Assembly: GCA_024635995.1 (NCBI GenBank)
Contig: JAGXHW010000010.1
Location: forward strand, 1 to 64,000
Direction of reading: 5' to 3'
From: Clostridiaceae bacterium
GTDB taxonomy: Bacteria > Bacillota > Clostridia > Peptostreptococcales > Tindalliaceae
Length of the DNA: 64,000 bases
A program made the translations under genes and the position numbers. Each line of letters begins with the position of its first letter. Positions within the stretch are counted from its first letter, which is position 1. The notes under the pieces were generated by a model. It was not told the DNA's origin, searched no databases, and was given only the letters and a program-made list of their open reading frames with translations. This document shows positions 55,720 through 63,434 of this stretch, one piece after another.

Positions 55720-57447
55720 ATGACCAATGCGGTGATCTATGCCAGGTATAGCAGTGACAACCAGCGGGACGAATCAATCGATGCTCAGGTGAGGGCCATC
55801 CATAAATACGCGCATTCTAAAGGTATGCTGGTTGTTGATTTGTATACGGATGAGGCTAAATCTGCCACTACTGACGATCGGCCAGGCTTTCAGAAATTAA
55901 TGCGTGATGCTGAAGACGGTAGGTTTTCTATTGTTCTGGTACACAAGCTTGATCGGTTCGCCCGTAACCGGTATGACAGCGCTTTTTATAAACGTCATTT
56001 GCGGCGCAATGGTGTGAAGGTTTGTTCTGTGTTGGAGAATTTGGACGATAGTCCTGAGAGTATTATTTTGGAAAGTTTGTTGGAGGGCATGGCTGAGTAC
56101 TATAGTAAGAACTTGGCCAGGGAAGTAATGAAAGGACTCAGTGAAACTGCATACCAGTGCAAGCACACTGGCGGCATGGCACCGCTTGGTTTTGATGTTG
56201 CTCCTGATAAAACTTATGTTATTAATGAACGGGAAGCTGAAGCTGTGCGTCTTATCTTTAGTATGTATGCCAGCGGCCATGGCTATAGTTCTATTCTTGA
56301 TGCTTTGAATGGTGCCGGGTACCGCACAAAGCTGGGCCGCAAATTCGGTAAAAATAGTTTGCATGACATTATGAAAAATGAGAAGTACAGTGGGGTTTTT
56401 GTTTTCAATAAAACCGAGCGAAAGATTGATGGCAAGCGTAATGGCCACAAGTACAAGCCTGCTGATGAGGTTATTCGGATACCTGATGGATGTCCGCGCA
56501 TTGTTCCGGACGAAACATTTAGAGCTGTTCAGAATAAGTTGACTGATAATGCCCGGAATGGCGGCAGGTTTTCTTCCAAGGTACTATACCTCTTGTCTGG
56601 GATCATCTACTGTGGCAACTGCGGTGGTACTATGTATGGTAATCGCGCTTTTAATGGGCGCAACAAAACAGAGTACATCACATACCGATGTACCACCCGA
56701 AAACAAAAACGTGATTGCAAAGCTAAACCTATAAACAGGGATTTTATTGAGACGATTGTCATTGATGGGCTTCATGATACTTTCTTTTCAGATGAGATAA
56801 TTGGCTCTATGGCCACTTTGATTCATGAGGCTATTGAGGTTCAGTTCAGTGAGCTTCCTGAGGCCATTAAAACGCGTGAAACGGAACTGAGGCAGGTTGA
56901 AAATAAAATCTATAACATTGTTCAGTCAATTGCCGGCGGAATGTTTCACGAGTCTATGAAGGCTGAAATGGATCACCTGGAAGAGCGAAAGCGTGAGATT
57001 AATGATTTTATCACAAAGGCTAAGATTGATTTTAGCCGTAATCATTACACTCGTGATGAAGTGCTTCATTACTTGGAGCGTTTTCAGAATTTGAAAGAGT
57101 TTGCGAAGGTAGACCAGCGGGCGGTTATCCAGCAGTTTGTTCACCGGGTTACCGTGTTTGAAGAAGAGGTTGTGATTGATTTTAAGATTGATCATTTTGT
57201 CAGATTAAAGAGAAAGAAAAACGGCACCCCGGAATCTAGTTCCGGTGATGCCGACTGTACCTTGAATGGTGGAGACGAGGGGAGTCGAACCCCTGTCCGA
57301 AAGCCCTTTGCCATCAGTTTCTCCGAGCGCAGCTACTGTTTTAGATCTCGTCTTGCCTGGCTGCCAGTAACAACATCCAGGTTCGACCAGCCCCAATCGT
57401 ACAACGCAGGGTCAAGGCAACCCCCTGCGACGTTCCCCGCTAGATGA
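55720..57447 (+). CDS. int: Large serine recombinase, prophage 2 integrase, reads through att into ssrA antisense
   Basis: Start ATG 55720 with TTAGGAG upstream. Resolvase domain (MTNAVIYARYSSDNQRDES, catalytic Ser10; HKLDRFARNRYDSAF), recombinase domain (GYSSILDALNGAGYRTKLGR), zinc ribbon (CGNCGGTMYGN to YRCTTRKQKRDCKAK), coiled coil (EERKREINDFITKAKI). The recognisable protein ends near residue 505. No stop precedes the att core (57267), so the frame runs 57 codons into the complement of ssrA (GDEGSRTPVRKPF and on). The 550-residue product expected from circular phage DNA would end with the tail encoded at 11863-11956. It is similar to the prophage 1 integrase throughout. Confidence 0.92.
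   Translation: MTNAVIYARYSSDNQRDESIDAQVRAIHKYAHSKGMLVVDLYTDEAKSATTDDRPGFQKLMRDAEDGRFSIVLVHKLDRFARNRYDSAFYKRHLRRNGVKVCSVLENLDDSPESIILESLLEGMAEYYSKNLAREVMKGLSETAYQCKHTGGMAPLGFDVAPDKTYVINEREAEAVRLIFSMYASGHGYSSILDALNGAGYRTKLGRKFGKNSLHDIMKNEKYSGVFVFNKTERKIDGKRNGHKYKPADEVIRIPDGCPRIVPDETFRAVQNKLTDNARNGGRFSSKVLYLLSGIIYCGNCGGTMYGNRAFNGRNKTEYITYRCTTRKQKRDCKAKPINRDFIETIVIDGLHDTFFSDEIIGSMATLIHEAIEVQFSELPEAIKTRETELRQVENKIYNIVQSIAGGMFHESMKAEMDHLEERKREINDFITKAKIDFSRNHYTRDEVLHYLERFQNLKEFAKVDQRAVIQQFVHRVTVFEEEVVIDFKIDHFVRLKRKKNGTPESSSGDADCTLNGGDEGSRTPVRKPFAISFSERSYCFRSRLAWLPVTTSRFDQPQSYNAGSRQPPATFPAR
57211..57253 (-). terminator. Minus-strand terminator for the tmRNA gene, supplied by prophage 2
   Basis: CGGCA (57222-57226) with TGCCG (57249-57253) and CCGGAA (57229-57234) with TTCCGG (57240-57245), loop TCTAG. 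On the minus strand the stem is followed by TTTTTCTTTC. It lies 14 nt past the tmRNA 3' end and antisense in the end of int. It replaces whatever terminator was there before integration. Confidence 0.85.
57267..57278. other. att core at the ssrA 3' end (right end of prophage 2)
   Basis: TGGTGGAGACGA, the reverse complement of the tmRNA 3' end including CCA. The same 12 bp are at 11851-11862. Integration therefore leaves the tmRNA sequence unchanged. Confidence 0.88.
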
Positions 57448-57622
57448 CGTCACGTTCCGGTTCGCGGGTTTACCGGAGGTGACGAGCAGCTATATTAAGC
57501 TGCTAATGCGTAATTATCGTTTGCATTTATCTTTAGGTGTCCCGTTCTTTAACGTGTACCCGAAACAAAAACACGGCTCGCTTCTGAAGACTCCAAACCC
57601 CCGTCGAGACCAGTACGTCCCC
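57267..57622 (-). ncRNA. ssrA: Transfer-messenger RNA (tmRNA)
   Basis: The 5' end GGGGACG pairs with CGTCTCC at the 3' end (one G-T) to form the acceptor stem; ACCA follows. The T-arm is GGGGTTCGACTCCCC. The tag frame at 57524-57495 reads ANDNYALAA and a TAA stop, the resume codon being GCA. Length 356 nt. It rescues stalled ribosomes with SmpB. The gene starts directly after the smpB stop codon, so it is probably processed from a joint transcript or started from within smpB. Confidence 0.96.
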
Positions 57623-58087
57623 TTACTGTTTTTGCCGTTCACGCAGTTCTTTTTGGATCCTGCGGTCGGCGTCCCGTCTGGCAATGGTTTCCCTTTTGTC
57701 ATACTGGGCTTTACCACGGGCAACTGCCAGTTCAATTTTCACTTTCCCATTTTTCAGGTATGCACGTAAAGGAATTAGCGAAAACCCTTTTTGCTGTACA
57801 TACCCTATGAGTTTACTAATTTCACGCTTATGCAATAGTAGTTTTCTCACGCGCATTGGGTCTGTGTTGAAAATGTTCCCCTGTTCATACGGGCTTATAT
57901 GTACATTATACAGGAAAATCTCACTATTTTCAACTTTTGCATATCCATCTTTCAGGTTGATTTTTCCACCGCGTATAGATTTGACTTCTGTGCCCTTTAG
58001 AGCAATCCCAGCCTCATAGGTTTCCTCAATAAAGTAATCATGTCGTGCTTTGCGATTTTGAGCTATCACTTTAACGTTTTCTGCCAT
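57623..58087 (-). CDS. smpB: SsrA-binding protein SmpB
   Basis: A 154-aa SmpB of normal length: [80 protein letters not shown], and the basic C-terminal tail ([20 protein letters not shown]) that enters the ribosome mRNA channel. It binds tmRNA and delivers it to stalled ribosomes. Confidence 0.98.
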   Translation of the reverse strand: MAENVKVIAQNRKARHDYFIEETYEAGIALKGTEVKSIRGGKINLKDGYAKVENSEIFLYNVHISPYEQGNIFNTDPMRVRKLLLHKREISKLIGYVQQKGFSLIPLRAYLKNGKVKIELAVARGKAQYDKRETIARRDADRRIQKELRERQKQ

Positions 58088-58173
58088 TCTCGCTCATTCC
58101 TTTCAAACATTAACAATCGCCATGAATGTATTTCGTGTCATCCGGCGTTTGAGAAATTCATTTCTAAGTTGGT

Positions 58174-58203
58174 ATTATATCACAGACTCGAGAAATTATG
58201 GGT
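58174..58203 (-). promoter_or_regulatory. Probable promoter of smpB-ssrA
   Basis: A perfect minus-strand -10 box TATAAT (58179-58174) lies in the 116-nt gap between ribokinase and smpB. The -35 region is weak. It would drive smpB and tmRNA separately from the nucleoside operon. Confidence 0.45.
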
Positions 58204-59106
58204 TTAGATGTTGCTTCTTTTCATGAAGTCTTCTACTTCCCGTTTAGTGGGCAACGAACTTTGAGCTCCCATCTTGGTGGTGGCTAAAGCCCCAGCTGCA
58301 TTGGCGTAGTCCAGTGCATCTTCAAGCTCTTTTCCATCACCCAGTGCTACCACCAGTGCTGCGTTGAATGTGTCTCCCGCTGCTGTTGTGTCAATCGCCT
58401 TGACAGAATATGGCGAGGCACTTATTTTCGTTTCTTCCCTGTAAGCCACTGAACCCTTGACGCCAAGCGTAACCACCACTGTATTAATTCCCTGTTGTAT
58501 CAGCCTGGCAACCCCTTCCTCAAGATCATCACTGCCCGTTAACAAAGCCAGTTCTGTCTCATTAGGTGTCACTACATCCACCAGGGAAATCAGTTCTCCA
58601 GGCAAAACCGTGGCTGGCGCAGGATTTAACAGTACTTTTTTGTTTAGTTTTCTGGCCAGTCTTGCCGCTGTAACAACACTGTTCATGGGAATTTCCAACT
58701 GGAGCATCACCCAGTCAGCCTTTTTTATGATCTCTTCCTGTTGTTTGATCCATTCTTGTGATACTTTATGGTTGGCACCCGGGTAGACTAAAATCGTGTT
58801 ATCACCCTTTTGATCCACTGTAATCAGGGCATTGCCACTTGGGCCTTCAGTACGGTTGATGCCTTCTAAGCCAATGCCTTCCATTTTTAGATGCTGGAAC
58901 AGTTCTTCTCCGAATCCATCATTTCCCAAGGCCCCAACCATGTTCACGTCTGCCCCCAATCTTGCAGCAGACACGGCCTGGTTGGCGCCTTTTCCCCCTG
59001 GAACAGTGAAATAACCCTCTGCCGTAAGTGTTTCTCCTTTTTGAGGCAGTCGGCTGACTTTCATCACCATATCCATATTGATGCTTCCAATCACAACAAT
59101 CTTCAC
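58204..59106 (-). CDS. rbsK: Ribokinase
   Basis: A 300-aa PfkB-family sugar kinase. GSINMDMVMKVSRLPQKGET, VPGGKGANQAVSAARLGADV (substrate site) and DTTAAGDTFNAALVVALGDG (anion hole and catalytic Asp) identify ribokinase. GTG 59106 with GGAGGG upstream is chosen over an upstream start without a site. It makes ribose 5-phosphate from ribose freed by the nucleoside hydrolases of the same operon. Confidence 0.93.
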   Translation of the reverse strand: MKIVVIGSINMDMVMKVSRLPQKGETLTAEGYFTVPGGKGANQAVSAARLGADVNMVGALGNDGFGEELFQHLKMEGIGLEGINRTEGPSGNALITVDQKGDNTILVYPGANHKVSQEWIKQQEEIIKKADWVMLQLEIPMNSVVTAARLARKLNKKVLLNPAPATVLPGELISLVDVVTPNETELALLTGSDDLEEGVARLIQQGINTVVVTLGVKGSVAYREETKISASPYSVKAIDTTAAGDTFNAALVVALGDGKELEDALDYANAAGALATTKMGAQSSLPTKREVEDFMKRSNI

Positions 59107-59147
59107 AAAACAACCCTCCAAAATACATCATAAGTGATCAAATCATC

Positions 59148-60542
59148 CTAGTAGCGAACCGCCTGCTTCACTGCTTCAACGGTTCTTTCTGCCAGCTGAG
59201 GTATTGTCAGATGTTTCATGCCCCGCACATAAGTGGTCACTTCATTCTTAAGGGGGGCTTTCCAGTGGTCTGCGATATTATGTTTTCCAATAGCAATGCC
59301 AAGTATGGTCCCCACCTGTGCTGCATTACAGTCCACTTCTCTTCCTGCCATGGCAATAATGTGCATTGTTTCATCAAAATCACCATTGCCAAACCATAAC
59401 GCAACCACTTCCGCTGCTGCATTTGGGTATACATGACTCCAATGACACTTTTCCAACATTTTTTCGCAAGCGTTCCATACATTTTTCCATTGTGTATTTT
59501 CTTCCTTGCACCACTTGAGTACTGTATTAACAACATAATAATACTCACTGTTTGCAGGGATCATTTCAACTGCAGATTGGAGAATGATTCTGGGATTTGA
59601 TTCGATAAAAGCCAGTGACGCCATCACAGCGTTGAAGACTTCGCCTAAAATTCCATTATTGTCATGAGACACAGAACCATCCATCCATGCCAACCGGGCA
59701 GCTTCCTTGGAATCACCGGGTGCCACCATACCACAAATAGCACCTCGCATTTGAGCCCCTACCCATTCGGAAAACGGATTATTTCGACTTCCACTTTCAG
59801 GGGGATAATACCCCAGGTTTATGGATCGTAATGCCAGATCCTCCGCATCAATACCATAAGGTATGGAAGAAACCCATTCATCCCCAATTTGCAAAGCGTT
59901 AATACCATACCCCTTCTCTTCAAAGCAGCGTAAAAATGCAAGCTCGTAAGTAATGTCATTGGTAAGGCTGATGGGTTGACGAACATAACCTCTTACATCA
60001 CCTAATAGTTCTATGATTTGGTCTGTGGTGTATCCCTCCAGCGCACTACCCAACTGACTGCCGATGATTTTTCCCAACCAGGCATCCTTGATCTGGTTTT
60101 CATATTCAATGGATTGTTCATCAACTTCTTGTGTATCTGGAAATTCAACCGCCTTAGCGTATTGTTCGTACGACTTAAACATATCGAACTGCCAGTATGG
60201 TGCATCCGGGTTGATATCTGCTGTTGATGTTAAGTATTTTATGCGTGCTGTCACACGAAATAATTTCGACATGTCATTTACTTCATAAGCGTCCAAACCT
60301 TCTTGTATCAATCTTTCTGCCGGTTCAACAAAGTAGCCCTTACTTTCAAGGCTTTGTATCATTGCAACAATCAAACATTCAGGTTGTCCCGTGCCAATGG
60401 TTTTTCCTTTCCACCATCCTCTTACCCGTTCATCTTCATTTTTTTCCATCTTGGAGAATAAGTCCCAATTATGTGGCGGGGTATGTAGTATTTGCGGTTC
60501 AGCATTTTCAATCAACTCTTTTGAAAATTGCCACGCTTTCAT
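59148..60542 (-). CDS. ADP-ribosylglycohydrolase family protein
   Basis: A 464-aa protein; ATG 60542 with AAAGGAGG upstream. Family marks: IKDAWLGKIIGSQLGSALEG, ISLTNDITYELAFLRCFEEK (metal-binding Thr/Asp type), NPFSEWVGAQMRGAICGMVA, ARLAWMDGSVSHDNNGILGE, and C-terminal ALWFGNGDFDETMHIIAMAG. Proteins of this family hydrolyse N- or O-glycosidic bonds to ribose; in a nucleoside operon the substrate is more likely a ribosyl metabolite than a protein. It is transcribed before rbsK. Confidence 0.83.
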   Translation of the reverse strand: MKAWQFSKELIENAEPQILHTPPHNWDLFSKMEKNEDERVRGWWKGKTIGTGQPECLIVAMIQSLESKGYFVEPAERLIQEGLDAYEVNDMSKLFRVTARIKYLTSTADINPDAPYWQFDMFKSYEQYAKAVEFPDTQEVDEQSIEYENQIKDAWLGKIIGSQLGSALEGYTTDQIIELLGDVRGYVRQPISLTNDITYELAFLRCFEEKGYGINALQIGDEWVSSIPYGIDAEDLALRSINLGYYPPESGSRNNPFSEWVGAQMRGAICGMVAPGDSKEAARLAWMDGSVSHDNNGILGEVFNAVMASLAFIESNPRIILQSAVEMIPANSEYYYVVNTVLKWCKEENTQWKNVWNACEKMLEKCHWSHVYPNAAAEVVALWFGNGDFDETMHIIAMAGREVDCNAAQVGTILGIAIGKHNIADHWKAPLKNEVTTYVRGMKHLTIPQLAERTVEAVKQAVRY

Positions 60543-60628
60543 TTCAAACCCTCCTTTACACTTTATCATCCCGGATGCCTCGTGACTAAAACATAAATCA
60601 TTCGATCACACAGTATATTAACAAGAGA

Positions 60629-61558
60629 TCAACTTTCATATGATTTCAGCAACTTTTTTACCAATTGAACAAAGCCTTCTCTGTCAATGTCCAGGACCAC
60701 ATTCACATTGGGATCTTTTTTTGTTACTCCCATAAGGTCTACCACCGTTTTTCCTGTGGTATACTTGCCCTTTGTTTCAACAACCACATGGTAAGGTGCA
60801 GTCACAAAGAGCTCAGGTTTTATCACTGCTGTCACAGCAGAAGGATCATGCATCACTGCACCACTGAAACCAAACCGGGTAGCAAATTCATAGATGTGAT
60901 TCATCATGTCCTGTGCCAGCTTGGCGCCGGTTCCAGGCACTGAGGCCATTGAATCAATCTCATCTTTCATTAGAAGTGCTTTGTGGGTACAATCCAGTCC
61001 GACCATAGTGATAGGAATACCCGAGTCAAAGACGATGCGGGCTGCTTCCGGATCTGCATAGATGTTGTATTCTGCCGCAGGAGTATCGTTTCCATAGCAG
61101 GCAGAACCACCCATCATAGTGATCCCTTCAATGCCATCTTTCAACGCAGGGTATTTCATTAATGCAATGGCAACATTTGTAAGTGGTCCTAAAGTGATTA
61201 GATGCACCTTTTCACTTTTATCAACAGTCAATTCATAAAACAGGTCCCATGCTTTTATATCTAATGTAGGAGTCACAGGGTCTGGTAATTCGACTGGTCC
61301 CATACCTGATTCACCGTGTACATGAGGAGCAGTCACCAGCGGCCGCATAATGGGTTTGTCAGCTCCATGAGCAACAGGGACATTTTTCTTTAAATACGAG
61401 ACTATTTTTCGTCCATTGATCGCTGTTTTATCCCCGGTTTGGTTTCCTGCCACAGTGGTAATCGCCTTTACGTCCAACTCTTCTGCAGCCAATGCCATTA
61501 CCAGTGCAATGGTATCATCCGTTCCTGGGTCACAGTCGATGATCACTGGTCGTTTCAT
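60629..61558 (-). CDS. Inosine-uridine preferring nucleoside hydrolase
   Basis: A 309-aa hydrolase. The metal site DCDPGTDDTIALVMAL is at the N-terminus; MMGGSACYGNDTPAAEYNIY and PITMVGLDCTHKALLM follow; GAVMHDPSAVTAVI holds the last metal Asp. It splits nucleosides into base and ribose. ATG 61558 with GGGGAGG upstream overlaps the stop of the next gene (ATGA). Paralogue of 61555-62502. Confidence 0.93.
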   Translation of the reverse strand: MKRPVIIDCDPGTDDTIALVMALAAEELDVKAITTVAGNQTGDKTAINGRKIVSYLKKNVPVAHGADKPIMRPLVTAPHVHGESGMGPVELPDPVTPTLDIKAWDLFYELTVDKSEKVHLITLGPLTNVAIALMKYPALKDGIEGITMMGGSACYGNDTPAAEYNIYADPEAARIVFDSGIPITMVGLDCTHKALLMKDEIDSMASVPGTGAKLAQDMMNHIYEFATRFGFSGAVMHDPSAVTAVIKPELFVTAPYHVVVETKGKYTTGKTVVDLMGVTKKDPNVNVVLDIDREGFVQLVKKLLKSYES

Positions 61559-62502
61559 GAGCGAACCTCCCCTTGGTGGTAACATTGCAAGCTGTCTTTA
61601 AGTAACTGAATAAAACCTTCCCGATCAATGTCAAAGACTACATCCACCTGTTTTTCTTTGCCTGTAATGCCATGTATGTCAACAACTGTCGCTCCATCTG
61701 TGTATTCACCACAGGTTTCAATGTCAACATGAAGATTTTGAGATATGAACAGTTCGGGTTTTATGAGCCAAGCCACTGCACAGGGATCATGCAACGGGCT
61801 TCCCTCAAAACCCATTTCCTGATGAAATTTAGCAAAGAAATCCAACAGCTCAGCCACCATCACAGCAACTTTGCCTCCCTGCTGTCTTATCTCTTCAATC
61901 TCACTATTGAATATTTGTGCTTTATGGGTAACATCCAGCCCACACATTGTGATAGGGATACCCGATTCAAAAACAATCTCTGCCGCTTCCGGATCAACCA
62001 TGATGTTAAATTCAGCCGCTGGCGTCCAATTGCCTCCCACCGCTGAACCACCCATCAATGAGATTCGTTCGATTTTCTGTTTTAAATGCGGTGCCGCAAT
62101 CAGTAACCTGGCAATGTTTGTTAAAGGACCTGTGGGCACCAGAGTAATCGGAACTTGGCTCTCACTGATCACTTTTTCCATTAACTCCAATGCGCTCAGC
62201 GGGCTGGCACTAAACGCAGGCTCCGGCAACTCAGGGCCATCCAGGCCTGAATCGCCATGTACTTCAGGCGCAATTTCCAGATCCCGCACCAGGGGTTTGC
62301 TGGCTCCTGCCGCTACAGGCACATGATGAATACCAGCAAAACTAAGAACTTTCATCGCATTTATCAGTGTTTTTGCACTGGTTTGATTGCCTCCCACGGT
62401 TGTTACTGCTCTTACTTCCAGTCGTTCATTGGCAAGAGCCATGAGCAGTGCAATGGCATCATCATGCCCAGGGTCGCAATCCATAATAATTGGTTTTTTC
62501 AT
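61555..62502 (-). CDS. Nucleoside hydrolase, second paralogue
   Basis: A 315-aa hydrolase: IIMDCDPGHDDAIALLMALA, VTTVGGNQTSAKTLINAMKV, MGGSAVGGNWTPAAEFNIMV, ITMCGLDVTHKAQI, SPLHDPCAVAWLI. The two paralogues probably differ in base preference. Overlaps the permease stop by 4 nt. Confidence 0.93.
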   Translation of the reverse strand: MKKPIIMDCDPGHDDAIALLMALANERLEVRAVTTVGGNQTSAKTLINAMKVLSFAGIHHVPVAAGASKPLVRDLEIAPEVHGDSGLDGPELPEPAFSASPLSALELMEKVISESQVPITLVPTGPLTNIARLLIAAPHLKQKIERISLMGGSAVGGNWTPAAEFNIMVDPEAAEIVFESGIPITMCGLDVTHKAQIFNSEIEEIRQQGGKVAVMVAELLDFFAKFHQEMGFEGSPLHDPCAVAWLIKPELFISQNLHVDIETCGEYTDGATVVDIHGITGKEKQVDVVFDIDREGFIQLLKDSLQCYHQGEVRS

Positions 62503-63434
62503 ACGCGGTCCTCCGATTTATGTTTTTGGGCCATTGATTGACGTCGTTTCGCATAAATGACAAGGCCTAAGATGGTAACAACATACGGTACCATTTGAAC
62601 AAATTCAGATGGTATACGGAATGCCTGCAAGGCATTTGCCAGGGCATCAGCAGTACCAAACAAGAGGGATGTGAGTAAAACACCAAAAGGTCTTCCCATT
62701 CCCAGTGCTTCAGCAGCCAGGGCAATAAAACCGCGGCCGGCTGTCATGTTTGTTGAAAACCAGGATACATATCCCATGGACATAAATGCTCCGCCAAAAC
62801 CTGCAAAAGCGCCACTCATTATCAAAGCTATGTATTGGGTTTTAATCACGCTGATTCCCACTGAATCTGCCGCATGTGCATTTTCTCCTACAGCACGGAT
62901 ACGTAATCCTAAGGGAGTTTTGTAGATAAGTACATATACCACAATCACAGAAAGTAAAGCTACATAGGTTAAAATATTATGATTTGATAACACAGAGCCC
63001 ACAACAGGAATCTGATGGATGATGGGTATCTGGATTTTTGGTAATACTTTGCTTGCAAGGGAGCTGGAAATCCCTCTGTCACCGGATATAACATAAAGCG
63101 CAAAAACGGTGCCTCCTGAAGCCATTAAATTGATGGCTATCGCGGCTAAAATAATGTCTGTTTTCAGGTTAAGTGCAAAGTATGCCAACATTAATCCCAG
63201 CAGCATACCCGCCAACACTGCGGCGACTACCCCAGCCATGCCGCTGCCAGTAAAGGCACTGACAACCACACCGGTGAGAGCTGCCGTTAACATGGTTCCT
63301 TCCATGCTGATATTAACAACACCGGCTTTGATGGAGATCAAGGCACCCAATGTGGCGAATAAAATGGGAGTGGTTACGCGCAAAACAGCATAGCCAAAAC
63401 TGGTCGAAAAAATAATATCCAACAGATCAGCCAT
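62499..63434 (-). CDS. Nucleoside ABC transporter permease (YufQ/NupQ-like)
   Basis: A 311-aa membrane protein of the BmpA-system permease type: YAVLRVTTPILFATLGALIS, IKAGVVNISMEGTMLTAALT, ILAAIAINLMASGGTVFALY, LRIRAVGENAHAADSVGISV, AEALGMGRPFGVLLTSLLFG. ATG 63434 with GGGAGG upstream. Forms a heterodimer with the next permease; the ATPase and binding protein are expected beyond the window. Confidence 0.9.
   Translation of the reverse strand: MADLLDIIFSTSFGYAVLRVTTPILFATLGALISIKAGVVNISMEGTMLTAALTGVVVSAFTGSGMAGVVAAVLAGMLLGLMLAYFALNLKTDIILAAIAINLMASGGTVFALYVISGDRGISSSLASKVLPKIQIPIIHQIPVVGSVLSNHNILTYVALLSVIVVYVLIYKTPLGLRIRAVGENAHAADSVGISVIKTQYIALIMSGAFAGFGGAFMSMGYVSWFSTNMTAGRGFIALAAEALGMGRPFGVLLTSLLFGTADALANALQAFRIPSEFVQMVPYVVTILGLVIYAKRRQSMAQKHKSEDRV

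Larger units (their letters stand above)
11851..57278. mobile_element. Prophage 2 (P2), complete, contractile-tailed
   Basis: A complete temperate phage of about 45.4 kb is bounded by two copies of the 12-bp sequence TGGTGGAGACGA (11851-11862 and 57267-57278). It has lysis, tail, head, packaging, late activator, replication, immunity and integrase modules in that order. The head resembles lambda (portal B, protease C, decoration D, capsid E, terminase Nu1/A) and the tail resembles P2 (sheath FI, tube FII, E/E', T, U, X, D, V, W, J, I, fibre). All modules except repressor, membrane protein and integrase are on the minus strand. Confidence 0.92.

Noticed and set aside
57280-57447. C-terminal extension GDEGSRTPVRKPF of the prophage 2 integrase as a real domain
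   Set aside because: It is the complement of the tmRNA gene. Similar peptides in databases are usually RNA genes read as protein. Kept only as the consequence of the missing stop before att.
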